Shown here in pieces: positions 1-5,219 of a DNA stretch of 6,906 bases; position 1 is the first letter of the stretch; each line of letters starts with the position of its first letter. The stretch lies in NCBI GenBank assembly GCA_003158835.1, contig PMLI01000278.1, positions 1 through 6,906 of the forward strand, in the 5' to 3' direction. The notes under the pieces are model-generated. The model was not told the DNA's origin and ran no database searches. It saw nothing but the letters and a program-made list of their open reading frames with translations. The DNA comes from Acidimicrobiaceae bacterium (lineage in GTDB: Bacteria > Actinomycetota > Acidimicrobiia > Acidimicrobiales > Palsa-688). The position numbers and the translations under genes were made by a program.

Positions 1-361
1 CCAACGCGAACATGGTGCCGAGCACGACTTCGGCCACCACCGTCACGACGGTGTAGACGGTCGTGAACCACAGGGCGTGATGCCAGAGCGCGGCCTTCAC
101 GACGATGGAGTAGTTGGAAGCGGTCAGGCCCATGAAGCTGAAGCCGGCGGCAGTGACGTTCACCTTCTCGAAGGAAACCACGACCGAGAAAAGGATCGGG
201 AAAATGGTGAAGGCGCCGATCACGATCAGGGCGGGGGCGGAGAAGCTCCAACCGAGACGGGCCAGGTTACGGCGGATCACATCTGGGTGGGTAGGCGGCA
301 GCGGCCCCTTTCCGGGAACTACGGTCGGCGGGCTCGGTGCTAACTCGGTGGATGCCAACAT
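1..361 (-). CDS. Sugar ABC transporter permease, MalF/UgpA type (partial, 3' end beyond window)
   Basis: This is the N-terminal 120 residues of a membrane permease of a carbohydrate ABC importer (CUT1 class), which would form half of the transmembrane channel with a second permease. The translation starts MLASTELAP and has a Pro-rich cytoplasmic leader of about 35 residues. A first membrane segment follows at about residues 41-63 (APALIVIGAFTIFPILFSVV), then a loop with FSFMGLTASNYSIVV, which matches the F-x-G-L-x-N-Y/F pattern of MalF/UgpA proteins. A second hydrophobic segment covers about residues 96-118. The EAA loop that contacts the ATPase lies outside the window. GAGGAG (365-370) is only 3 nt from the ATG; TTG at codon 2 would have a 6-nt spacing, so the exact start is uncertain by one codon. 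The gene lies 68 nt downstream of the binding-protein gene on the same strand and probably shares its operon. Confidence 0.88.
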   Translation of the reverse strand, partial: MLASTELAPSPPTVVPGKGPLPPTHPDVIRRNLARLGWSFSAPALIVIGAFTIFPILFSVVVSFEKVNVTAAGFSFMGLTASNYSIVVKAALWHHALWFTTVYTVVTVVAEVVLGTMFAL

Positions 362-383
362 GTGCTCCTCGTGGTTGCGGGCC

Positions 384-418
384 AGGTCGCCGGTGGCCTT
401 TACGGCCACCGGCGACCT
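384..418 (-). promoter_or_regulatory. Perfect 15-bp stem-loop between binding-protein and permease genes
   Basis: Positions 384-398 are the exact reverse complement of 404-418, with a 5-nt loop (399-403). The hairpin starts 11 nt after the binding-protein stop codon and ends 22 nt before the permease ATG in the transcript. No U-run follows it, so it is not a classical rho-independent terminator. Its position suggests an intercistronic mRNA-stabilising or partial-termination element that keeps binding-protein output above permease output, as known for malE-malF-type junctions. That role is inferred from position. Confidence 0.7.
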
Positions 419-429
419 AGTTCCCTCGT

Positions 430-1785
430 TTATAGACCGCCCGAAGTGAGAGCGGCTTTCAGCTGGCTGGCCATGTCGCTGGCCGCCGAGCTCGGGCTAG
501 TCGATCCGGCCAGAGCGGAGTTCATGTTGGTGTAGATGGCCTGGGAAATCTTCGGGTAGTTGGGGTTCTGGGCCGGCCTGGGCACCAGCCTGGTCTGGGA
601 CAGCACGGCAAAGGGCGGGTTGAGCTTCTTCACCGCAGGGTTGGCCCTGACTGCAGCGTTAGTGGGGATCTCGGAGAACTGGGTGGCCATCACCGTTTCG
701 GCTTGGGTGCCGGTCATGTAGTTGATGAAGGTGGTGTCCGCGCTTGTGTTCTTCGAGTGAGGGTTGATGTAAAGGTTCCAGCCCCCGATGTTGGAGTACC
801 CCGGGTAAGACTGGCCGGCGAAGGTGGGCAGCGGGGCCACCCCGACTTTGCCGATCACCTTGGACCCGGTGGCCTGCGACGACGAGTAGGCGTAGTCCCA
901 GTTGCGCAGGAAGGCAGCCTGACCGTTTTGGAACGCGTTCTGGGCCTGGGGCTCCTGGAACGTGTCCACGGAGGCCGGCGAAGCCCCCGAGGAAACCAGG
1001 GAACGCATGAAGGTGAGCACCTTGGTCACGTCGCCCACGTTGAGCACGGAGGCGGTGTCGGAGGAATTGAGCACCTGGCCGCCGGTGTCGGCGTAGTACT
1101 CCATGAAGTCACAGGTGCCACCTTCGTAGGCGTCACCCTCCCAGACGAAGCCGTACTTGACCTTGCCCGCCTTTGCCAGGGCGGTGCCATCGGACGCCAG
1201 CTGTTGCCACGTCTTGGGCACAGCCATGTGGGCCGCCTTCAACAGGTCGGTGCGGTAGAACAAGAAGCCCTGGTCCTGGAAGAACGGCGCTCCGTAGACC
1301 TGGCCCCCGTAGCTGGCACCGGCCACCAAGCCGGACGCGAAGCGGGAAAAGAAGCTCTTGGGCAGGTACTTGGAGAGCGGTAGGGCCAAGGAATGCGCCC
1401 CGAACTGGCCAGGCCATATGACGTCGCCCATGAACACGTCGGGCGTGGTGGCGCCACCGGAAATGGTGGTCACCAGGTCGGCCCGGTTGGTATCAGTGTC
1501 CGTCGGAGCCGTCTGCAGGCTGACTTTGATATTGGGGTAGGCCTTCTCGAAGTCGGCGACCAGCACCTTGCGCAGGTCTGGCCCGCCGCTGGTCGAAATG
1601 GGGCTGGCCCACCAGGTGATGGTGGTCACGGATGAGGAGTTCTTGGCACTGGCCGAGGCACTCGGTGCCGCACCGAAGCTCGCCACGCTCAAGGCGACGG
1701 CGGCTGTCGCCAGCATCCTCGAACGTCCTATCCTCCGGGGGGCGCTGGCGCGCTTTCCCGGGCCCTCTGACAATAGAAGCTTCAT
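430..1785 (-). CDS. Extracellular sugar-binding protein of an ABC importer (SBP family 1)
   Basis: A 451-residue solute-binding protein that would capture a sugar or oligosaccharide outside the membrane and deliver it to the permease encoded next. The basic N-terminus (KRASAPRRIGRSR, 11-23) leads into a hydrophobic stretch (24-40) and an ASASA region near 43-47 that fits signal peptidase I cleavage. Family 1 landmarks are TITWWAS (55-61), the PDVFMGDVIWPGQF block (115-128), VYGAPFFQDQGFLFYRTDLL (163-182), the FQNGQAAFLRNWDYAY block (285-300) and GGWNLYINPHSK (334-345). A trehalose/maltose-binder-like C-terminus has RPAQNPNYPKISQAI (403-417). There is no lipobox cysteine; the only cysteine is C225. 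The substrate cannot be read from sequence, but an alpha-glucoside such as trehalose or maltose is plausible. The ATG at 1785 has AAAGGA 12 nt upstream, a somewhat long spacing. Starting at M24 would remove the charged n-region, so the longer form is preferred. Confidence 0.93.
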   Translation of the reverse strand: MKLLLSEGPGKRASAPRRIGRSRMLATAAVALSVASFGAAPSASASAKNSSSVTTITWWASPISTSGGPDLRKVLVADFEKAYPNIKVSLQTAPTDTDTNRADLVTTISGGATTPDVFMGDVIWPGQFGAHSLALPLSKYLPKSFFSRFASGLVAGASYGGQVYGAPFFQDQGFLFYRTDLLKAAHMAVPKTWQQLASDGTALAKAGKVKYGFVWEGDAYEGGTCDFMEYYADTGGQVLNSSDTASVLNVGDVTKVLTFMRSLVSSGASPASVDTFQEPQAQNAFQNGQAAFLRNWDYAYSSSQATGSKVIGKVGVAPLPTFAGQSYPGYSNIGGWNLYINPHSKNTSADTTFINYMTGTQAETVMATQFSEIPTNAAVRANPAVKKLNPPFAVLSQTRLVPRPAQNPNYPKISQAIYTNMNSALAGSTSPSSAASDMASQLKAALTSGGL

Positions 1786-1849
1786 GTTTGCTTTTTTTCC
1801 TTTCTCTTTGGGTTTCTGGGGCTGCAGGATCCGCCCCCTAATCGTCGTT
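1786..1849 (-). other. lacI to binding-protein spacer with purine-rich leader
   Basis: This 64-nt gap separates the lacI stop from the binding-protein start. On the transcribed (minus) strand its last 35 nt are almost all purines and A-rich, including AAAGGA (1798-1803), the likely ribosome binding site. A weak 5-bp stem (1818-1822 with 1833-1837) could form. I see no CAAGCGCTTG-like operator and no convincing -35/-10 pair here, which supports cotranscription with lacI. Confidence 0.5.
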
Positions 1850-3028
1850 TCACGTCGCCAGCGGGCGCTGGCCTCTCCTTTCTTTCTGGTCCGTCGCCGA
1901 TTGCCGGGCGAGGGCGGGGGGCCCTGACCCGCGGCGGCCCTTGTCCGGACTTTGATGCTGTGCCCCTTGGCCGGGGACGGTGCGGTTGCCGGCCAGAGAC
2001 GGTGCCCGGCGCGGCTCTGCCCCGAGGACGGCCGTAGTGCCGCGCACGACCAGGCGGGTGGGCGCGTGCAGCCTCCTCACCGGTGCTCCATCAGGTCGGG
2101 ACACGGCCGCAACCAGCTGCTGGGCGACCTGGCGTCCCTGCTCGCGGACATCCTGGGAGATGGTCGTGAGATCGAAGTACTCCGCCATCGGATGGTCGTC
2201 GAAGCCGATCACGGATATATCAGCCGGGACCTGGAGGCCCACGCGCCTGAGCGCCCGCAGCGCGCCGAAGGCCATCTCGTCGGATTCGGCGAATATGGCG
2301 GTGGGCAGCTCACCTTGCCCCAGCAGCTGGGTCGTGGCCTCGTCCCCACCTCTGATGGTGAAGTCGCCGTGCACCTCGAGGTCGCGGTCGGCCGGGATCC
2401 CCGCCGCCTCGAGGGCGGCGCGGTAGCCGAGGCGGCGATGGACGGGCACGGTGTAGTGCATGGGCTCGTCGGGCGCTCCCGAGATCAGGCCGATCCGCCG
2501 GTGGCCCAGGTTCACAAGGTGGCGGACGGCGGTGGACGCGCTTTGGACGTCGTCGATCCTGATACTCGAGAAGCTTTCGACATCGGTCCCGACCATGCAG
2601 ACGGGGACGTCGAGCGCCATCAGGGCGTCGATCTCGGGCTCGGTCAGAGCCAACGTGACCAAGAGGACACCGTCGACGCGCTTGCGCAGCAGCCCAGAGG
2701 AGAAGTAGCCCTGGCGTGTCTCGGTGTCGCCCAGGTTATGGACGAGGAGGTCGAGGCCGGCCTCGCGTACGACCTGCTCGACACCGCCGAGCAGCTCGGC
2801 GAAGAACCATCTGGTGAGGTTGGGCATTACGATTGCCAATGTCCCGGTACGCCCGGTGGCGAGCCGGGAAGCGGCGGGTGAGGCGCTGTAGCCGAGCTGC
2901 TCGGCCGCGGCCCGGACGCGCTCGGTCGTCTTGGCCGAGACGCCGCCGACGTCGCGAAGCGAGCGGGACACGCTCGATGGCGAGACTCCCGCGAGGTTTG
3001 CAACCTCCTCGATCGTCGCCTTGGCCAT
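1850..3028 (-). CDS. LacI/GalR-family transcriptional regulator of the sugar-uptake operon
   Basis: A 392-residue sugar-responsive repressor. The LacI helix-turn-helix occupies residues 5-25 (TIEEVANLAGVSPSSVSRSLR). The hinge follows at about 46-61 (GYSASPAASRLATGRT), then the periplasmic-binding-protein-like effector domain with LAIVMPNLTRWFFAELLGGV (64-83), GHRRIGLISG (175-184), PTAIFAESDEMAFGALRAL (242-260), DISVIGFDDHPMAEYFDLTT (270-289) and the usual closing motif RLVVRG (325-330). The family normally ends near here. This protein runs about 60 residues further as a Gly/Pro/Arg/Gln-rich, probably disordered tail. The start at 3028 is chosen because GGGGAGGG lies 5 nt upstream and the HTH then begins at residue 5; an in-frame ATG 33 codons earlier adds only low-complexity sequence and would run into operator 1. 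Two CAAGCGCTTG palindromes in front of the gene are its likely targets, implying autoregulation and control of the downstream transporter genes. Confidence 0.94.
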   Translation of the reverse strand: MAKATIEEVANLAGVSPSSVSRSLRDVGGVSAKTTERVRAAAEQLGYSASPAASRLATGRTGTLAIVMPNLTRWFFAELLGGVEQVVREAGLDLLVHNLGDTETRQGYFSSGLLRKRVDGVLLVTLALTEPEIDALMALDVPVCMVGTDVESFSSIRIDDVQSASTAVRHLVNLGHRRIGLISGAPDEPMHYTVPVHRRLGYRAALEAAGIPADRDLEVHGDFTIRGGDEATTQLLGQGELPTAIFAESDEMAFGALRALRRVGLQVPADISVIGFDDHPMAEYFDLTTISQDVREQGRQVAQQLVAAVSRPDGAPVRRLHAPTRLVVRGTTAVLGAEPRRAPSLAGNRTVPGQGAQHQSPDKGRRGSGPPALARQSATDQKERRGQRPLAT

Positions 3029-3033
3029 GCCAT

Positions 3034-3041
3034 CCCTCCCC
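3034..3041 (-). promoter_or_regulatory. Ribosome binding site of lacI-family gene
   Basis: GGGGAGGG on the minus strand is 5 nt from the ATG at 3028-3026. It decides the start in favour of MAKATIEEV over the upstream in-frame ATG at 3127. Confidence 0.75.
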
Positions 3042-3122
3042 GGTTGGCTGTCCCTCGGCCAGGCCCCTGTTCCCCGGCCCGGCTTGCCTCGGATGGCGAT
3101 GGTAGCCAATGGCGGCGGCAGG

Positions 3123-3136
3123 CGCAAGCGCTTGCG
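3123..3136. promoter_or_regulatory. LacI-type operator 1 (perfect 14-bp palindrome)
   Basis: CGCAAGCGCTTGCG is a perfect palindrome with the central CG typical of LacI/GalR-family operators. It begins 7 bp downstream of the -10 hexamer of the lacI promoter, over the predicted transcription start, so bound repressor would block initiation or clearance. Its centre is exactly 66 bp from the centre of operator 2. Confidence 0.85.
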
Positions 3137-3143
3137 GTCCTTT

Positions 3144-3172
3144 TTTAGAAGAACTTGGCCGAGCTATCTCAA
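3144..3172 (-). promoter_or_regulatory. Promoter of the lacI-led operon
   Basis: On the minus strand, TTGAGA (3172-3167, 5/6 to the -35 consensus) is followed by a 17-bp spacer and TCTAAA (3149-3144, 4/6 to the -10 consensus). The predicted start is near 3137, giving a leader of about 109 nt before the lacI ATG. Operators lie immediately downstream and about 17 bp upstream of the element, which supports the assignment. Confidence 0.65.
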
Positions 3173-3188
3173 TCGGGGTCTGTTAGAG

Positions 3189-3202
3189 CACAAGCGCTTG
3201 CG
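3189..3202. promoter_or_regulatory. LacI-type operator 2
   Basis: The 10-bp core CAAGCGCTTG (3191-3200) is identical to operator 1. One mismatched pair (3190/3201) follows, then a matching C/G pair (3189/3202). The site lies upstream of the -35 hexamer, so together the two operators bracket the promoter. Confidence 0.8.
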
Positions 3203-3209
3203 TGACGGG

Positions 3210-3234
3210 CCCCGGGCGGTTGGGCCGCCCGGGG
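3210..3234 (-). terminator. GC-rich hairpin, probable transcription end of the DUF4097 unit
   Basis: A perfect 10-bp G/C stem (3210-3219 with 3225-3234) has a 5-nt loop. It lies 171 nt past the DUF4097 stop and just before the lacI control region on the same strand. No U-tract follows, so it would be a U-less hairpin terminator of the kind proposed for high-GC bacteria, or part of a Rho-dependent end. It may insulate the lacI promoter from read-through. Confidence 0.45.
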
Positions 3235-3405
3235 TGGGGGCCGGCCCGGATAGTTGCGCGTCCTGTCCATCAAACCGGGCCCGGCCGTCCTGCCGTCACT
3301 AACTTCGCGGGCAAGCTGCAGCCAACCGCGGCCAGCGGAGAGCGCCGTCGGGACGAAGGTCATCACGGTCGTCAGTTGGCCCGCGCCGTCGCGCTCGGCG
3401 GGCGG

Positions 3406-4284
3406 TCACGGCACGTCCTTTGGGGGGCCGTTGGCCGGGGAGCGATGGACGGTGATGTCACCAAACGAGCTGCGGGCCCGTACTTCAACCGCGTCCTCGC
3501 CAGGGCCGGGCCGCTCTGCGGCGTCCAGGCTGTTGTGCACGTGGCCGTAGCTCGTGTTGAGCTCCAGCCAGGCGGCGACGCCGTCGCGGATCCCGACCTC
3601 GACCCGGCCGCAGGCCGTCTGGGCGAGGACGGCGCCACGAGCCACTTCGCCGAGGCAGACGTCGCCATTGGCGGTCTTGGCGGCGACGGAGGCTTGCGCC
3701 TGGTCTACAGAAATTTTGCCGTTGGCCGCGTTCACGCGGAGGTCGCCGGTGATCTCGCCGATCCAGGTGTCCCCGTTGGAGTTCTTGATCACCGCCGTGC
3801 CGGTGACGCGGCCGACGTGTACGGCGCCAGAGCCAGTGGTGACTTCGGCATGTTCTAAGGCTCGCTCCACGTTGATGTCGCCGGCGCCGGTCGTGAGTTG
3901 TACCGGGCCCGCCTGGTCGAGCCGGACCTCCCCGAGACCGGTCTTGAAGCGGCACTCGCCTAGGCGACCTGTGCAGCGCAATGCCGCTATGCCTGCCTCA
4001 CCCCTGACATGGGAGCCTGCCGGCAATGCGATCTCCACGTCGATCGACTCGTGGCCACCTCGCAAGCTGTACTTCCGCCAACCCTTCGGTGCCCTGATCA
4101 CGAGCCTGTTACCGGCGTACTCGACCTGAGCCTGCTCGGCCGCAGCTACGTCGGACTTCCGGGCGCCGTCGCTCGGGCGGACCTCGACGGTGGTTTTGGT
4201 GCGGTCGCTTGCGTTGATCCGGATGTCGCCCACTCCAAGTTCCATGACGACCGATATGGGTTGGGGAGTGTCGAACGTAGGCAT
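3406..4284 (-). CDS. DUF4097-family beta-strand-repeat protein
   Basis: A 292-residue protein of the DUF4097 type (putative adhesin-like parallel beta-repeat fold), whose biochemical role is not established. After an N-terminal beta region (ISVVMELGVGDIRINAS, 10-26) a short unit with a turn Gly recurs about every 18 residues: TGLGEVRL (115), TGAGDINV (132), TGSGAVHV (150), NSNGDTWI (168), AANGKISV (186), TANGDVCL (204), TACGRVEV (223), TSYGHVHN (244) and SSFGDITV (272). This predicts a stacked beta-solenoid. There is no signal peptide, transmembrane segment or sorting motif, so it is probably cytoplasmic, which argues against an adhesin role. The start at 4284 has AAGGAG 6 nt upstream; a longer frame from 4341 lacks a comparable site. 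The gene follows the RHH regulator gene by 95 nt, a pairing I recall from other actinobacteria, and probably shares its promoter. Confidence 0.9.
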   Translation of the reverse strand: MPTFDTPQPISVVMELGVGDIRINASDRTKTTVEVRPSDGARKSDVAAAEQAQVEYAGNRLVIRAPKGWRKYSLRGGHESIDVEIALPAGSHVRGEAGIAALRCTGRLGECRFKTGLGEVRLDQAGPVQLTTGAGDINVERALEHAEVTTGSGAVHVGRVTGTAVIKNSNGDTWIGEITGDLRVNAANGKISVDQAQASVAAKTANGDVCLGEVARGAVLAQTACGRVEVGIRDGVAAWLELNTSYGHVHNSLDAAERPGPGEDAVEVRARSSFGDITVHRSPANGPPKDVP

Positions 4285-4290
4285 CTGAGT

Positions 4291-4296
4291 CTCCTT
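4291..4296 (-). promoter_or_regulatory. Ribosome binding site of the DUF4097 gene
   Basis: AAGGAG on the minus strand, 6 nt before the ATG at 4284-4282. It fixes the start at MPTFDTPQP. Confidence 0.8.
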
Positions 4297-4363
4297 CAGG
4301 TCGGTTTCGAGCTGTTCGTTTCGCGCCGTTCGGCGGGACATGGCGGCGAGCGCGGGCGCCGGC

Positions 4364-4392
4364 CTGGGCGCGCTAGCGGCTAGCGCGCCCAG
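4364..4392 (-). promoter_or_regulatory. 13-bp hairpin containing the RHH stop codon (intercistronic)
   Basis: Positions 4364-4376 and 4380-4392 are perfect reverse complements around a 3-nt loop. The TAG stop of the RHH gene (4382-4380) is the last part of the first-transcribed arm. No U-run follows. It may act as a partial terminator, mRNA-end stabiliser or translational-coupling element between the RHH and DUF4097 cistrons; the role is inferred from placement only. Confidence 0.6.
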
Positions 4393-4922
4393 CCCGTGTA
4401 GCGCTGGGCGCCCATGGCGGCGCGTCGTCCCCCGCGAGGGCCCGGCTCAGCCCGTTCCAGGGCGGCCGCGGCTGCTCGCACCAGCCAGGAGTTCACCGAA
4501 TGCCCTTCGCTGTTGGCGGCCCGCTCCACTCGGGCCTTCAGTTGGTCCGGCATCCGGAGGTTGATCCGCGCCATCGCCGCCTCGTCGCCCTCCAGGCAAG
4601 CCGCGGGCGCGGCATCCGGCTTGGCGTTGCGAGAGTCGCCGTGACCGCCGCTGGCCGCGTCGTCGATGGGAGGATCAGTGGGTGGTGGTGTCACCACGAA
4701 CTCGGGGTCACGCCCGCGCAGGCGCAACTCGACCGAGCCAGGCGCCAGCTCGCGGGTGATCTCCTCCGCCGCCGCCACCAGCACGTCCTGCAAAGTGAGA
4801 CGGACCGCGGCGTCCAGAGGTGCGACGAGGCGTTCGGCCACGGCCCGGGCTTCATCACCGCCGGTCTCGGCGGCCACCGCGAGCTGCTGGTGGATGTTGT
4901 CGACATACTGCCGCAGGTCCAT
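4380..4922 (-). CDS. Ribbon-helix-helix regulator (HicB/Arc-like antitoxin-type domain)
   Basis: A 180-residue protein with two parts. The N-terminal part (1-77, MDLRQYVDNIHQQLAVAAE...) is helical with a short strand-like end (VELRLRGRDPEFVV), and is followed by a Pro/Gly/Asp-rich linker (78-115). The C-terminal part (118-156) has the RHH pattern: a short beta strand ARINLRMP that would read the DNA major groove, then two helices, LKARVERAANSEG and SVNSWLVRAAAAALE. A basic tail (GPRGGRRAAMGAQRY) follows. Proteins of this shape are often labelled HicB-family antitoxins, but no HicA-like toxin is present; the next gene encodes a DUF4097 protein. It is therefore better read as a transcriptional regulator of its own two-gene unit. 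The ATG at 4922 coincides with the predicted transcription start and has no ribosome binding site, as expected for a leaderless mRNA. Confidence 0.88.
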   Translation of the reverse strand: MDLRQYVDNIHQQLAVAAETGGDEARAVAERLVAPLDAAVRLTLQDVLVAAAEEITRELAPGSVELRLRGRDPEFVVTPPPTDPPIDDAASGGHGDSRNAKPDAAPAACLEGDEAAMARINLRMPDQLKARVERAANSEGHSVNSWLVRAAAAALERAEPGPRGGRRAAMGAQRYTGWAR

Positions 4923-4952
4923 GGCACCATCATGGCATCATGATGGTGCCAT
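4921..4952. promoter_or_regulatory. Interrupted perfect palindrome (14+4+14), probable RHH operator
   Basis: ATGGCACCATCATG (4921-4934) and its exact reverse complement (4939-4952) flank GCAT. The element runs from the last base of the -35 hexamer to the second base of the RHH start codon, so a bound protein would cover the whole core promoter. RHH proteins usually repress their own genes from such sites. Further related boxes lie upstream at 4966-4983. Confidence 0.75.
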
Positions 4953-4957
4953 GTCAA
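4929..4957 (-). promoter_or_regulatory. Promoter of the RHH-DUF4097 unit, predicted leaderless
   Basis: On the minus strand, consensus TTGACA (4957-4952) is followed by a 17-bp spacer and CATGAT (4934-4929, 4/6 to the consensus) preceded by an extended TGC. Exactly 6 nt (GGTGCC) separate the -10 hexamer from the ATG, so the predicted +1 is the A of the start codon. No Shine-Dalgarno sequence is seen, which agrees with leaderless translation. Confidence 0.75.
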
Positions 4958-4965
4958 GACCTATT

Positions 4966-4983
4966 TGGCGCCATCTGGCGCCG
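4966..4983. promoter_or_regulatory. Tandem TGGCGCC boxes upstream of the RHH promoter
   Basis: TGGCGCCA (4966-4973) and TGGCGCCG (4976-4983) lie 10 bp apart. They resemble the TGGCACCA and TGGTGCCA boxes at 4922-4929 and 4944-4951, with 22-bp steps from 4922 to 4944 to 4966. This suggests auxiliary sites for the same RHH protein on one face of the helix. They could instead serve the divergent dehydrogenase gene. Confidence 0.45.
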
Positions 4984-5207
4984 AGGCGCTTCCGAAGCAC
5001 CGCTGGGTGATCGATGGGCGTTAACTGGGCTCGAGGTCTTGGCCGCGACGACTCGAGTTATCCAGTGGGACGCCGGTTTGGCACGCCCGGGCCCTTTGGC
5101 CCTATTCCCTGGGATTTCTGTCGTCCTATCGTGTGGGCCGCAGAAGCGACGGCCCGTTGACGGTGCTGGCGTATTCGCTCAGCGACCGCCCAGGCCGACA
5201 GACAGAT

Positions 5208-5213
5208 GGGAGG
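5208..5213 (+). promoter_or_regulatory. Ribosome binding site of the aldehyde dehydrogenase gene
   Basis: GGGAGG lies 6 nt before the ATG at 5220. It fixes the start over an in-frame upstream ATG at 5133. I see no confident promoter for this gene in the 297-bp divergent gap: TATCGT at 5127-5132 could be a -10 hexamer but has no good -35 partner. Confidence 0.75.
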
Positions 5214-5219
5214 ATCGCG

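Larger units (their letters stand above)
3029..3405. other. 377-nt non-coding region between the DUF4097 gene and the lacI gene
   Basis: From right to left this stretch holds about 170 nt of GC-rich sequence after the DUF4097 stop, then a strong hairpin (3210-3234), operator 2, the lacI promoter and operator 1. A roughly 105-nt 5' leader runs up to the lacI start. The right part also contains an imperfect inverted repeat (3239-3249 against 3275-3286, one bulged base, 25-nt loop) that may help end the upstream transcript. I see no credible gene: the open frames here lack a ribosome binding site and have compositionally biased translations. Confidence 0.7.

Noticed and set aside
77..449. Two short plus-strand open frames opposite the permease gene
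   Set aside because: They are antisense to a clear membrane permease N-terminus and have no recognisable protein features.
703..1383. Plus-strand open frame opposite the binding-protein gene
   Set aside because: It is antisense to a well-supported gene, its Gly/Val/Arg-rich translation has no motif, and it has no ribosome binding site context.
1952..2881. Long plus-strand open frame (309 codons) opposite the LacI-family gene
   Set aside because: It lies entirely antisense to a clear LacI regulator. Its translation is compositionally biased with no domain, and it reflects the high-GC opposite strand.
3169..3366. 65-codon minus-strand open frame between the DUF4097 and LacI genes
   Set aside because: It has no ribosome binding site, has Pro/Arg-rich composition, and runs through the hairpin and operator 2; it is more likely non-coding.
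3202..3858. Plus-strand open frame spanning the intergenic region and antisense to the DUF4097 gene
   Set aside because: Most of it mirrors the DUF4097 coding strand. Its translation shows no family features and its start lies in the terminator hairpin region.
4380..4922. HicAB toxin-antitoxin system
   Set aside because: The RHH domain is antitoxin-like, but no HicA-type or other small toxin gene is adjacent; the neighbours are DUF4097 and an aldehyde dehydrogenase.
5135..5155. Inverted repeat GGGCCG/CGGCCC upstream of the dehydrogenase gene
   Set aside because: A 6-bp G/C stem with a 9-nt loop is expected by chance in DNA this GC-rich, and no regulator assignment is supported.
5157..5176. 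TTGACG followed by TATTCG as a dehydrogenase promoter
   Set aside because: The spacer is only 9 bp, too short for a sigma-70-type promoter, and no -10 hexamer sits at 16-18 bp.
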